From assembly GCA_910584045.1 (NCBI GenBank), contig CAJTYO010000006.1, positions 22,453 through 86,452 of the forward strand: a DNA stretch of 64,000 nucleotides, written 5' to 3'. The DNA comes from an uncultured Oscillospiraceae bacterium (lineage in GTDB: Bacteria > Bacillota > Clostridia > Oscillospirales > Oscillospiraceae). This document shows, piece after piece, positions 16,100 through 24,657 of this stretch; positions within the stretch are counted from its first letter, which is position 1; each line of letters begins with the position of its first letter. Under the pieces are notes generated by a model. It was not told the origin of the DNA. It searched no databases and worked only from the letters and a program-made list of their open reading frames with translations. A program made the position numbers and the translations under genes.

Positions 16100-16204
16100 G
16101 GGTTCTTGGGAATGCACATGAGATGCTACTCCGTAATTTGCCATGTTTGCGATCTTCTCCAGGCATATTTTAAAATCTGTGCGGAAAAGTATTGATACCA
16201 GTCA

Positions 16205-16249
16205 AAAGGAGACCGGACCGGACTGAAAAACCGGTCCAGCCTCCTCTTT
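16205..16249 (+). terminator. Hairpin terminator after the element
   Basis: AAAGGAG...GGACCGG pairs with CCGGTCC...CTCCTCTTT in two stacked arms around an A-rich loop. It separates the serine recombinase from the ZIP gene. Confidence 0.6.
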
Positions 16250-16292
16250 GGTATAAACGACCTTAAACCTTTTACGAATAGGAGCACATTAA

Positions 16293-17075
16293 ATGAGAGC
16301 AGAAGTCATACAGGGGGTATTCCTCCCCTTTGCGGGGACGGTTTTGGGGGCAGCCTGCGTCTTTTTTATGCGCGGCGCGCTCCACGCGGGGATCCGCCGG
16401 GCGCTGACCGGCTTTGCGGCGGGTGTGATGGTAGCAGCCTCCGTGTGGAGCCTGCTTGTCCCGGCAATGGAGCAGGCATCGGATATGGGGAAATTCGCCT
16501 TCGTTCCAGCGGCGGCCGGATTCTGGCTGGGCATCCTGTTTTTGCTGGTTCTGGATCGGGTCATTCCCCATCTGCACCAGAATAGCAGCGAGCCGGAGGG
16601 CCTTCACGCCCGGCTGAAGCGGAGCACCATGCTGGTGCTGGCCGTCACGCTGCACAACATTCCGGAGGGGATGGCGGTGGGTGTGGTGCTGGCGGGATGG
16701 GTGGCCGGGAATGCGTCCGTCACCGCCGCCGGGGCTCTGGCGCTGTCTATCGGGATTGCCATCCAGAATTTCCCGGAGGGGGCCATCATATCCATGCCGC
16801 TCCGATCGGAGGGCGCGGGAAAAACGAAGGCCTTTCTGTACGGTGTGCTTTCCGGCGTGGTGGAGCCTCTGGCCGCCCTGCTGACCATCTGTGCGGCGGG
16901 ATTGATTCTCCCCGCTTTGCCCTACCTGCTCAGCTTCGCAGCAGGAGCTATGATCTATGTGGTAGCGGAGGAGCTGATCCCGGAGACCTCTATTGGAGAG
17001 CATTCCAACTTGGGCACGCTGTTTTTTGCCGCGGGATTCATGATAATGATGGTATTGGATGTGGCGCTGGGGTGA
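16293..17075 (+). CDS. ZIP family metal transporter
   Basis: The 260-residue polytopic protein has about eight membrane segments. It carries the ZIP metal-site signatures HNIPEGMAVG (about residue 116) in helix IV and QNFPEGAII (about 158) in helix V, which bind divalent metals such as zinc, iron or manganese during uptake. A histidine-containing loop (VIPHLHQNSS, about 90-99) lies between helices III and IV as in other members. It stands alone, with a terminator before it and a dispersed repeat after it. Confidence 0.9.
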   Translation: MRAEVIQGVFLPFAGTVLGAACVFFMRGALHAGIRRALTGFAAGVMVAASVWSLLVPAMEQASDMGKFAFVPAAAGFWLGILFLLVLDRVIPHLHQNSSEPEGLHARLKRSTMLVLAVTLHNIPEGMAVGVVLAGWVAGNASVTAAGALALSIGIAIQNFPEGAIISMPLRSEGAGKTKAFLYGVLSGVVEPLAALLTICAAGLILPALPYLLSFAAGAMIYVVAEELIPETSIGEHSNLGTLFFAAGFMIMMVLDVALG

Positions 17076-17182
17076 GACGACCGGTCTGCTTCTTACTAAG
17101 AAGAAGCGCTCCGGACGATTGAAATCGGAAAGAGAATGTGTTACCATAAATATTGTGAGGGAAATGCAAACCCGCGTTGGAT

Positions 17183-17306
17183 TAAAACCTGTATTCACAA
17201 CCGTTGAACGCCGTATCGCCGCCCTGCGGCGCTTCACGGAAAAATCTCCTTGTCTGACGAGAAAAATCTTCCTCCATCCGGCAGCCCACGGTTATGATTA
17301 CAGGTT
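17183..17306 (-). repeat. Dispersed intergenic repeat, copy 1
   Basis: On the minus strand this reads as CCTGTAATCATAACCGTGGG, a gap, then GTGAAGCGCCGCAG, and ends near CGGCGTTCAACGGTTGTGAA plus TACAGG. The same order of blocks occurs at 49479-49678 on the plus strand. It contains no gene and lies between the ZIP and DUF2871 genes. Confidence 0.7.
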
Positions 17307-17329
17307 ATAAAAACAGGAGGCTATGTATA

Positions 17330-17740
17330 ATGGTAAAACGGTATATAAATCTGACAATATCCTATGGAGTAATTGCCATGATTCTCGGGGTATTCTACAG
17401 AGAATTTACAAAGTTCAGCCACTTCGGAGGACAGACAAGCCTGTCCCTTCTGCATACGCATTATTTCCTGTTGGGAATGTTCTTCTTTCTTGTGTTGATG
17501 CTCGCGGAAAAGGCATTTTCCTTTTCCAGCCGGAATACCGGAAAAATTCTGACAGCTTATCAAATTGGCTTGAACATCACCGGCCTCGGTTTTCTTCTGA
17601 GAGGACTGACACAGGTCTTAGGGACAGAGCTCAGCCGGGGGATGGACGCCTCCATCTCCGGAATCGCAGGAATTGGGCATATCCTAACGGGGGTCTGTAT
17701 CGTTTTGTTGCTGCTGCAAATCAGGAAACGGGCAGTTTGA
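17330..17740 (+). CDS. DUF2871 family membrane protein
   Basis: The 136-residue protein has four membrane helices (residues about 8-23, 41-61, 72-95 and 108-131) and the family's GVFYREFTKF and LLHTHYFLLGM motifs with paired His residues. The fold resembles small haem or quinone-linked membrane proteins, but no function is established. The start at 17330 follows AGGAGG at 17314-17319. It is probably co-transcribed with the flavodoxin/ferredoxin gene 43 bases downstream. Confidence 0.82.
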   Translation: MVKRYINLTISYGVIAMILGVFYREFTKFSHFGGQTSLSLLHTHYFLLGMFFFLVLMLAEKAFSFSSRNTGKILTAYQIGLNITGLGFLLRGLTQVLGTELSRGMDASISGIAGIGHILTGVCIVLLLLQIRKRAV

Positions 17741-17783
17741 CGTGCGCTCTATTCAATACATACACAGATGGAGGAGACGGCAA

Positions 17784-18554
17784 GTGGCTGTTTACATAAT
17801 TTCATTCAGCCCCACTGGGGGAACAAAAAAGGTGGCGGATCGCCTGGCCAAGGGTCTTGGGACGGATGTAAGGGAGATCGACTTGACCGGGACTGCAACA
17901 GACTATACCAGCTTTTCATTCAGTCGGGATGATATCTGCATTGCGGCAGTCCCTTCTTTCGGCGGAAGAGTCCCCGCCCCGGCGGCCTGTCGTCTGTCCA
18001 GTATGAAGGCATACGGGGCAAGGGCGGTCCTGGTGGCGGTCTATGGCAACCGGGCCTTTGAGGATACGCTGCTGGAGCTGAAAAACATTCTGGACAGAGC
18101 CGGGTTTCGCTGTACCGCCGCAGTTGCCGCCGTGGCGGAGCACTCCATCATGCATCAGTTTGCCAGCGGCCGTCCCGACCACAGGGATATGGAGGAGCTC
18201 GACCAGTTTGCCCGTCAAATAAGGGAGGCGCTGGAAAAGAGCCCGTCCCCTAACAGCGCAGATCTGACCCTTCCCGGTAATACGCCCTATCGTGAGTATC
18301 ATGTGATTCCCCTCAGGCCGGAGACTGGAAAAGACTGCGTCAGCTGCGGCTTGTGCGCGGAAAAATGTCCTGTGGGGGCGATCCCGGCAGGTGCGCCGGA
18401 TCAAACGGATGGGGCGGCCTGCATCAGCTGTATGCGATGCGTCAGCATCTGCCCCACCCAGGCCAGAACACCGGACAGACAGCTCCTGGCCGAAACCGTG
18501 CAGAGGCTGAAAAGTGCCTGCGCGGAGCAAAAAAAGAACGAGTTGTTCTTGTAA
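17784..18554 (+). CDS. EFR1-type flavodoxin/ferredoxin fusion
   Basis: The 256-residue electron carrier has a flavodoxin-like FMN domain (ISFSPTGGTKKVADRLA at residues 5-21) followed by two [4Fe-4S] clusters: CVSCGLCAEKCP near residue 184 and CISCMRCVSICP near 212. It would transfer single electrons in the cytoplasm. GTG 17784 is preferred because GGAGGAG lies 8 bases before it; an upstream GTG at 17742 has no ribosome site. Confidence 0.88.
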   Translation: MAVYIISFSPTGGTKKVADRLAKGLGTDVREIDLTGTATDYTSFSFSRDDICIAAVPSFGGRVPAPAACRLSSMKAYGARAVLVAVYGNRAFEDTLLELKNILDRAGFRCTAAVAAVAEHSIMHQFASGRPDHRDMEELDQFARQIREALEKSPSPNSADLTLPGNTPYREYHVIPLRPETGKDCVSCGLCAEKCPVGAIPAGAPDQTDGAACISCMRCVSICPTQARTPDRQLLAETVQRLKSACAEQKKNELFL

Positions 18555-18623
18555 ATACACACTCCAGGTGATCTATGTTCATATGATGAGAGAGGGAAAC
18601 TACCCACAAGGAGCATTTTGCAT

Positions 18624-19151
18624 ATGAACAGACCCTCTTCTGGAATCTGCCTTCTTCCGATTCTGCGCGGCAGAGCGCAGGCTAAGGCCGTTATCAAAGG
18701 CAGTGAGCACTTTCCTGACATAGCGGGCATTGTACGGATTTATCAGACAAACAGTGGCCTGATCATTCGGGCCGATATCAGCGGATTACCCAGGACGGAC
18801 GGAACTTCTCATGGGCGGATTTTTGGGTTTCATATCCATGAGGGAACCGACTGCGGCAGCGGCATGGGCAATCCCTTTGGGGATACGATGTCGCATTACA
18901 ATCCAGACGGTGCTGCGCACCCGGATCATGCGGGGGATTTGCCGCCTCTGTTTGGAAACAATGGAACTGCCCTCTCCGTGTTTTTGACCGACCGGTTCTC
19001 CCTTCCCGAGATTATTGGCCGGACGATTGTCATACACGATCACCCCGATGATTTTACAACGCAGCCATCCGGTAATTCCGGTACCAAAATTGCCTGCGGC
19101 GTGATCCTAGCGGCAAAGACCTGCCGCCAGGATGGCCGGAATGTTTTATGA
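18624..19151 (+). CDS. Cu/Zn superoxide dismutase family protein
   Basis: This 175-residue protein keeps the Cu/Zn SOD fingerprint. GFHIHEGTDCG supplies two Cu His and the first disulfide Cys, HYNPDGAAHPDHAGDLPP supplies the bridging His and Zn ligands, IVIHDHPDDF supplies the last Cu His, and KIACGVI the second Cys. It would dismutate superoxide. There is no signal peptide or lipobox, so it would be cytosolic, unusual for a bacterial SodC; a missed upstream start is not evident. ATG 18624 has GGAG 11 bases before it. Confidence 0.85.
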   Translation: MNRPSSGICLLPILRGRAQAKAVIKGSEHFPDIAGIVRIYQTNSGLIIRADISGLPRTDGTSHGRIFGFHIHEGTDCGSGMGNPFGDTMSHYNPDGAAHPDHAGDLPPLFGNNGTALSVFLTDRFSLPEIIGRTIVIHDHPDDFTTQPSGNSGTKIACGVILAAKTCRQDGRNVL

Positions 19152-19257
19152 TTGATTTCCCTGGGCGCCGCAAAGCAGCGCTTTTAGCGCTAAGCCGGCC
19201 CACGGAAAAAGTACTTTGCGGGCTGAACTCGTCCCGATCCACTTTCTTGATACGCAG

Positions 19258-19295
19258 AAGTCAAAACCACCGGCTTGGGCCGGTGGTTTTGACTT
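19258..19295. terminator. Strong bidirectional terminator
   Basis: A 17-bp perfect stem (AAGTCAAAACCACCGGC against its complement) with a TTGG loop has A-rich and T-rich shoulders. It sits between the converging SOD gene and the TRAP operon. Bases 19158-19215 just before it resemble part of the dispersed repeat at 49479-49678. Confidence 0.85.
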
Positions 19296-19305
19296 TACAG
19301 TAATG

Positions 19306-21282
19306 CTACAATACCGCCTCCCCTGCCCTGCGCCGCAGGAGCTGAACGGACAAAGCGACGAATGCGAGGACAAGGCCGGCGAGGTCCGTTGCAAGCCCCG
19401 GACAAAACATCAGAAATCCGGCGGTCAGATAGCAAATTCGATCTATGCGTCCGGTTTCTCCGACGAGATACCCCTCAAAACCGGCGCTCAAAAGTACAAC
19501 GCCAATGATAGCGGTTACCGCCGCCTGCAAGATCTCAGGAACTGTACCAACCAGCAGCAGCGAGGGGGCAAAGAGGCAGACGAAGGGAATCAGATAGCAT
19601 ACGATACCAAAGCGCATTGCCCGGAAACCCACCGTAATTCCGCTCTTCCCGACCATTCCGCCCGCAATATATGCCGCGAGACAAACCGGCGGCGTAATAA
19701 AACCGGATACGGACATATACAGGATGAAGAAGTGGGCGGCAATGAGAGGTACGCCCAGGTCGATCAGAGCCGGAGCCACCAGAATGGACATGAGGATATA
19801 GCTGACAATCGGCGCCATGCCCATACCCATGATATAGATGGTAACCGCAGCGAGAATTGCCAGAATAAGAAGATTTCCCCCTGAAATGGTGGTCAGCAGC
19901 GCGGACATACGCAGACCGATGCCGCTCAGTGTCACCATCGCCATGATAATCCCGGAGCAGCTTGTAACAGCAACCGTGTTGAGGGTCTGCTTTCCTATGG
20001 AGGCAAAGATATTGGCAAGATCGGTGAGGAACTGTTCCCGATCTGATTTGCGAACGACGGAAACAGCAATCAGAACAAGTGTGGCATATATAACGGCCTT
20101 TGCAGCGCTCAGGTGCATACCCAGCAGGAGATATACCAGCGCGATAATGGGAATAAAGAAATACCAGCCCTCTTTCAGAACACTGCCAAGCCGGGGGATG
20201 TCCTCTTTACCTAGTCGGGCCAGCTTGTTTTTGGCGCTGTAGAGGTCCACCTGCATGAAAATGGACAAATAGTACAGAAATGCGGGGATGACAGCAGCAA
20301 TCATGATTGCCGAAAAACCAAGCCCCGTCATCTCCCCCATCAGGAATACGACGGCTCCCATTACAGGCGGCATCAACATGCTGCCGCAGGACGATACCGC
20401 CAGAACCGCACCGGAGAAAGTTGGATCGTACTGCATTTTCCGCATGATGGGAAGGGAGAGCGGACCGATAATGCCAAGATTGCTGGAGGGCTCGCCGGTC
20501 ATGGTGGCGAACAGCATGGAGCAAAAAATTGCCACCTTTCCAGCGCCGCCCCGCATCTTGCCCACAAGCGCCACTGAGAGGTCCAGAAAGAATCTTCCAG
20601 CATTTGTTTTCTGTAGAAAACAGCCGAAAATGGAAAATGCGAGCACGGTTTCGGCGATCGTCTGCGCAGCAACTCCGAAAATACCTACCCCAGAGAGATA
20701 GATGTAGCCAATTTCGTTGCTGAGCGTAATTTTGGCAGTGTGAAACAGTCCGGGGATCTGGTTACCGACTAAACCGTACGCCATCGCCGCAACGGCGACT
20801 ATCGGAAGCGGCAGTCCCACCGTACGCCGGGCGGACTCCAGTACCACGAGTGTAAACGCGATACCCAAACCAATCTGGAAGGGTGAGCCGCCAAATCCGC
20901 CCAGGACATAAATATTGTCCCAGTTAAAGGCCACATAAAATGCGCCGGCAAGACCGGTCAGGCCAAGCAGTATATCCAGAAAATTGGGGATATATTCCTC
21001 TCCTTTGCGGTTCTTTTTACTGGCCGGACAGTTCATATAGACTAGAAACTGTACCACACCTACAATGATCATCGTATAGACCTGCTTATACATCTCCAGC
21101 CCGAAACGCCACCCAAGCTCCACATACCAGATTCCAAAAAGTGGAATGAACGTCAGGCCGGCGAAGTTCACAAGCCGCTTAGCCTTCAGCCAGGTGGAAG
21201 CGCCGCCGGAGGAAGGCTGTACGGAGGAGGAAACGCCGGCGGCATCCGCATCTGTCCCGACGTTTATATTTTTCCTGATCAT
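19306..21282 (-). CDS. TRAP transporter fused permease (4TM + 12TM)
   Basis: The 658-residue integral membrane protein fuses the small DctQ-like and large DctM-like TRAP subunits, the form that partners with TAXI-type binding proteins. The N-terminal 150 residues have four helices; the rest holds about 14 more, with conserved TRAP blocks (GEPSSNLGIIGPLSLP, SVSGFITPPVCLAAYIAGG). It imports an organic anion with a cation gradient. The start at 21282 follows GAGG; a GTG at 21294 is the alternative. It is the last gene of the leftward catabolic operon, and its stop is TAG. Confidence 0.92.
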   Translation of the reverse strand: MIRKNINVGTDADAAGVSSSVQPSSGGASTWLKAKRLVNFAGLTFIPLFGIWYVELGWRFGLEMYKQVYTMIIVGVVQFLVYMNCPASKKNRKGEEYIPNFLDILLGLTGLAGAFYVAFNWDNIYVLGGFGGSPFQIGLGIAFTLVVLESARRTVGLPLPIVAVAAMAYGLVGNQIPGLFHTAKITLSNEIGYIYLSGVGIFGVAAQTIAETVLAFSIFGCFLQKTNAGRFFLDLSVALVGKMRGGAGKVAIFCSMLFATMTGEPSSNLGIIGPLSLPIMRKMQYDPTFSGAVLAVSSCGSMLMPPVMGAVVFLMGEMTGLGFSAIMIAAVIPAFLYYLSIFMQVDLYSAKNKLARLGKEDIPRLGSVLKEGWYFFIPIIALVYLLLGMHLSAAKAVIYATLVLIAVSVVRKSDREQFLTDLANIFASIGKQTLNTVAVTSCSGIIMAMVTLSGIGLRMSALLTTISGGNLLILAILAAVTIYIMGMGMAPIVSYILMSILVAPALIDLGVPLIAAHFFILYMSVSGFITPPVCLAAYIAGGMVGKSGITVGFRAMRFGIVCYLIPFVCLFAPSLLLVGTVPEILQAAVTAIIGVVLLSAGFEGYLVGETGRIDRICYLTAGFLMFCPGLATDLAGLVLAFVALSVQLLRRRAGEAVL

Positions 21283-21343
21283 AGATAACCTCACATTTCA
21301 CATGATGCCCTGTATACATCGGAGCGCACTGCGCTCCCGCCGG

Positions 21344-22438
21344 TCAACTCTCGGTGCCGAGAGCCGACAGCCTTTCCTGCTGCCAGGCGTCGATCTCATC
21401 GTCCCACATACCGCTCTCCTTGTAGTAGATGACGGCCCCCTCGTGATAAGGCAGGCCGGCCGCCGTTCTGATAGCGGCCTCGGGCGTCCAGTCCTTCAGA
21501 TCTGATCCAACGGCGGCAAGCTCCTCATAGCTCTCCATACAGGTCTTTACATACAGGTAGACTGCCTCCGCCGGTGTATCCTTGGTAACGGAAATCATGC
21601 TGACGATACCCAGGATGGACTGCCCAAGTGTTACGCCGGGAAATTCTCTTTGAAAATCATAGGGAACATAGTAGCCGTCAGATGCCTCCGAACAGGCTTC
21701 CACGTTGGAGACTGGGATCACATAAGGGTTGCATTTGGAAGCCAGCTCCTCCATCTTTGAGCCGGATATAGCAGAAATGACGGCGTCCGTCTTGCCATCC
21801 ACCAGATCCTGCAGACCAGAGGCCGCGTCAACCATCGTCAGGGCGGTCACATCCTTTTCCGCATCAATTCCGTTGCCGGCAAGAATTGCCTCTGCGGCAA
21901 TAACATAGCCCTTGCTGTTGGAGAGATATGTGACACGTCTGCCGCGCAGATCCTCAACGCTCTTGATTCCGGACTCCTCTGTGGTCACAAAGCCAAACGC
22001 TGTTACGCCTCCGCAGAACATGGCGCGCATCGCCTCATCCACGCCCTCCCCGTATAGCATGGCCATGCTGCCATAGCTCTGAATTCCAATCTGCGCGGAC
22101 CCGGCCTTAATGGCGGAGACGATTCCCTCAGGACCAGAGGTTGCCATAACTGTTACGTTGACGGTTCCAGTTTTACTGGTAACAATCGAGCCCTGCGCAG
22201 CAGCAACGGCATAGTTGCCAGTACCAGTCCCGTTTGTGGCAAAAACCAGGTCATAGTTGTCGCCGGTCAGCTGGAATGTACCATCGGCCGGCGACTCGGT
22301 CTGGGTGGGTGAACCAGCGTTTGGCTCCGCCGGACCGGCGGGACTGGGGTCTGCAGGTTTCCTGCCACAGGCTGTCAGGCCGAGGAGCATTGCGAGGGCA
22401 AGCAGCAGGGCGGTGCGTCTGATGTTGTTCTTTTTCAT
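21344..22438 (-). CDS. TAXI family TRAP substrate-binding lipoprotein
   Basis: The 364-residue protein has a lipoprotein signal (LLALAMLLGLTAC, Cys near residue 25), a Pro/Ala-rich linker, and a periplasmic-binding-protein fold with TAXI hallmarks: FATNGTGTGNYAVAAAQG near 68 and YYVPYDFQREFPGV near 258. It captures substrate outside the membrane for the fused permease 60 bases downstream. TAXI ligands known so far are mostly carboxylates and amino-acid derivatives. Confidence 0.92.
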   Translation of the reverse strand: MKKNNIRRTALLLALAMLLGLTACGRKPADPSPAGPAEPNAGSPTQTESPADGTFQLTGDNYDLVFATNGTGTGNYAVAAAQGSIVTSKTGTVNVTVMATSGPEGIVSAIKAGSAQIGIQSYGSMAMLYGEGVDEAMRAMFCGGVTAFGFVTTEESGIKSVEDLRGRRVTYLSNSKGYVIAAEAILAGNGIDAEKDVTALTMVDAASGLQDLVDGKTDAVISAISGSKMEELASKCNPYVIPVSNVEACSEASDGYYVPYDFQREFPGVTLGQSILGIVSMISVTKDTPAEAVYLYVKTCMESYEELAAVGSDLKDWTPEAAIRTAAGLPYHEGAVIYYKESGMWDDEIDAWQQERLSALGTES

Positions 22439-22459
22439 AATTCATCTCCTTTACTTTTG

Positions 22460-23470
22460 TTACAGCAGGTACCCAAGAGTCAGCGCCAGAATGATAACGG
22501 AAAAATAGCGCAAAATCTGAAAAGCTGTGACAGCGGCCACGTCCGCTCCCATTGCGTCCGCCGCGGCGATGCTGGGGCTCAAGCCTCCCATGGAGGCAGA
22601 AAAGAGCGCCGTGAGCGCATCGCAGCCGCCCGCTCTTCGTACAAGCAGATATGCCAAAGCCACTGCCAGCGCCGTCAGACAGAGATATGCAAGCAAAGGC
22701 ACAATCAGCCCCGGAAGACTCAGCAGTCCCGCAGCAGTGACCTGCATGCCGGCCGAGCCGCCGATAAATGAGAGGGCCGCGCTGTGCCACATTGGATGGA
22801 GCCGCGGCTTGAATGGACTTGTGCGGGTATACAGCGCGGTAACAAGCGCCGCGCCCAGCAGCTTGCCCGCCGGAACATGGAGCCAGCTCAGAAGCAAGCT
22901 CAGCGCCGTGGAACAAAGGAGGAGCACGCCCCAGTCAAAGCGGGAAAGTGCCGCCGCGGTATCTACGTTCGCACGCGGATGCCGCTCTGAGGCGGGCAAC
23001 CGCCTCGCCAGCACAGGTATGACGGCCAGCAGCAGGCACATACGCACCGTCTGGAATAAAACGACCTGGACGGAATCAATCTCAAACTCCTGGGCCATAA
23101 AAACCATTTCATTCAGTCCCCCCAGCAGCGATGCAAAAAACGCCGTCCGGTACGGGATGCCCAAGTGGAACAGCGCACGGCCAATAACCAGACTCCCGCC
23201 AACCACCAGCAGGACAAAGCAGAATGCCGTCCCGGCAGTTTTTCGGTCGATGCGGACCTGTGCGCGGCTTCCGATGGATATCCCCAGGGTCACCGACATC
23301 ACGAAACGAAGCCAGGACGGGAGGCAGAGCGGCATAGAGATGAGACTGGCCGCCATAACGAAAACCATACCGCCGAGCACCGGTGCGGCGGGCACTCTCA
23401 TTCGAGCAAACGTCCTCCAGCCGGCTATGGAGAGAAAGACAAACAACAGGAACCCGGCCCAGTGCTCCAT
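22460..23470 (-). CDS. AbrB-type membrane protein (putative transporter)
   Basis: The 336-residue protein has two halves of about five membrane helices each, the layout of the membrane AbrB (ammonia-monooxygenase-like) family, which is unrelated to the DNA-binding AbrB. Repeated motifs are SLLGGLNEMVFMAQEF near residue 118 and SASMGGLSPSIAAADAMG near 289. Such genes commonly sit beside TRAP or tripartite tricarboxylate transporters and may export or exchange product. It begins 3 bases after the M24 gene. Confidence 0.8.
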   Translation of the reverse strand: MEHWAGFLLFVFLSIAGWRTFARMRVPAAPVLGGMVFVMAASLISMPLCLPSWLRFVMSVTLGISIGSRAQVRIDRKTAGTAFCFVLLVVGGSLVIGRALFHLGIPYRTAFFASLLGGLNEMVFMAQEFEIDSVQVVLFQTVRMCLLLAVIPVLARRLPASERHPRANVDTAAALSRFDWGVLLLCSTALSLLLSWLHVPAGKLLGAALVTALYTRTSPFKPRLHPMWHSAALSFIGGSAGMQVTAAGLLSLPGLIVPLLAYLCLTALAVALAYLLVRRAGGCDALTALFSASMGGLSPSIAAADAMGADVAAVTAFQILRYFSVIILALTLGYLL

Positions 23471-23473
23471 AGC

Positions 23474-24622
23474 CTATGCCTTATGAAAGATACGATCCAC
23501 GCCCGGCCCGCCCATAACATGGATTCCAGTATCATCCACCGCATAAGTACCGGCCATCAGTACATCGCCGTACTGTGCGCTGCGGCGGCACATAGTGAGC
23601 GTTACCGTACTGCCAGTCTCCAGCGCCCCTTGAACCGGGGCTTCTCTGGTATCCGCGCCGATGCCGCAGGCCAGCATATAGCCGTCCTCCAGGCTGTTTC
23701 CTCCGTCCAATCTTCTGTCCCTGTCCATTTTGCCCAGCGCGCCTTGAAACACCTCTTCTGCGCCGCGGTAAAATGCAGCTCTGCCTTCGTCCGGGACGCC
23801 GCGGTACATCGTACCGCCGTAAAGCCCATTATAATGGAGGTACAGAACATCTACGTGGACGCTGACCGTATCCCCGGCTTCGATGATATAATCCTGAGGC
23901 TGATGCAGGCAGAGACGGCTATCCTTTCCGGCCGAAACCAAAATCGCGATATGATCCACGCCAAAAGCGCGCATTTGCCGGTCGATCCGTGCCGCGATCT
24001 CCCGCTCGCTGCTGCCGGGGACGGCCATCCGCAGGTAATCCGTCGCAGCCTTCTGCGCCAGAGCGGCTGCCTGTGAAATGGCGAACAGCTCTGCGGGATC
24101 TTTTCTGCTCAGCACCCGGTCAAAGGCATCCGTACAATCCGGCAGACGCGGCAACCCGTCGTACAGCGCCCGCCGGCCCTCCTCGTTCAACGCCCCGATG
24201 TTGACGCCTCCCCACCGCTTTTCCAGCAGACCATGCTCCCGCATGTAGTCTACGGTCTTTCTCGCGACAGCGTGATTGCTCAGCATTCCAAGCCCGATGG
24301 CATTCAATTCCACCCCCGGCGCAAGGGACTTTTGATTGTAGGTAATGTCCCTCGGAGCCATGCTGGAGATCACGCGCGGCGGCTCACTGCCGGTCAGCAG
24401 GCAGATAGAACAGGACCAGGACACGCTGTTGCAATAATTGGTAAGATAGCTGACATAGCGCCGTGACAGTGCGTCGGAATAGACCACCAATCCATCCAGT
24501 CCCAACGCCTCCAGCAGCTCTGCCACTCTGGCCCCGCGAGCCTCAAACTCCTCCTCCGGAAATACGACATAATCCCATATCTGTCTGCCGCGGGGTAAAA
24601 CCGTCAAATACGAAAAGTCCAT
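23474..24622 (-). CDS. M24-fold (creatinase/aminopeptidase-like) protein 2
   Basis: The 382-residue protein has the N-terminal creatinase domain (DGLVVYSDALSRRYVSYLTN) and a C-terminal pita-bread domain (SEREIAARIDRQMRAFG, HVDVLYLHYNGLYGG). The Asp/Asp/His/Glu/Glu metal ligands of aminopeptidases are not recognisable. Instead it resembles metal-free creatinase-type C-N hydrolases. The start at 24622 follows AGGAG; an ATG at 24661 overlapping the upstream stop is an alternative. It is paired with a second M24 gene in the operon. Confidence 0.8.
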   Translation of the reverse strand: MDFSYLTVLPRGRQIWDYVVFPEEEFEARGARVAELLEALGLDGLVVYSDALSRRYVSYLTNYCNSVSWSCSICLLTGSEPPRVISSMAPRDITYNQKSLAPGVELNAIGLGMLSNHAVARKTVDYMREHGLLEKRWGGVNIGALNEEGRRALYDGLPRLPDCTDAFDRVLSRKDPAELFAISQAAALAQKAATDYLRMAVPGSSEREIAARIDRQMRAFGVDHIAILVSAGKDSRLCLHQPQDYIIEAGDTVSVHVDVLYLHYNGLYGGTMYRGVPDEGRAAFYRGAEEVFQGALGKMDRDRRLDGGNSLEDGYMLACGIGADTREAPVQGALETGSTVTLTMCRRSAQYGDVLMAGTYAVDDTGIHVMGGPGVDRIFHKA

Positions 24623-24657
24623 CTGTATCACTCCTGTCTGTTTCGATTGGTCTGTCC

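Larger units (their letters stand above)
337..16195. mobile_element. Integrative element with tyrosine and serine recombinases (boundaries approximate)
   Basis: This stretch is bounded by a small tyrosine recombinase (337-921) and a large serine recombinase (14146-16086). It carries DNA-processing genes typical of clostridial integrative elements: a VirD4/TraG-like ATPase, a replication-relaxation protein, an MT-A70 methyltransferase, a second DNA methyltransferase and an amidoligase island. No recognisable relaxase nuclease, VirB4 or other type IV channel gene is present, so it is either a mobilisable element or a reduced conjugative one. I could not find attachment-site repeats, so both ends are inferred from the recombinase genes. 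Confidence 0.6.

Noticed and set aside
16272..17237. Minus-strand frame opposite the ZIP transporter
   Set aside because: Polar, low-complexity translation opposite a gene with clear membrane and metal-site motifs.
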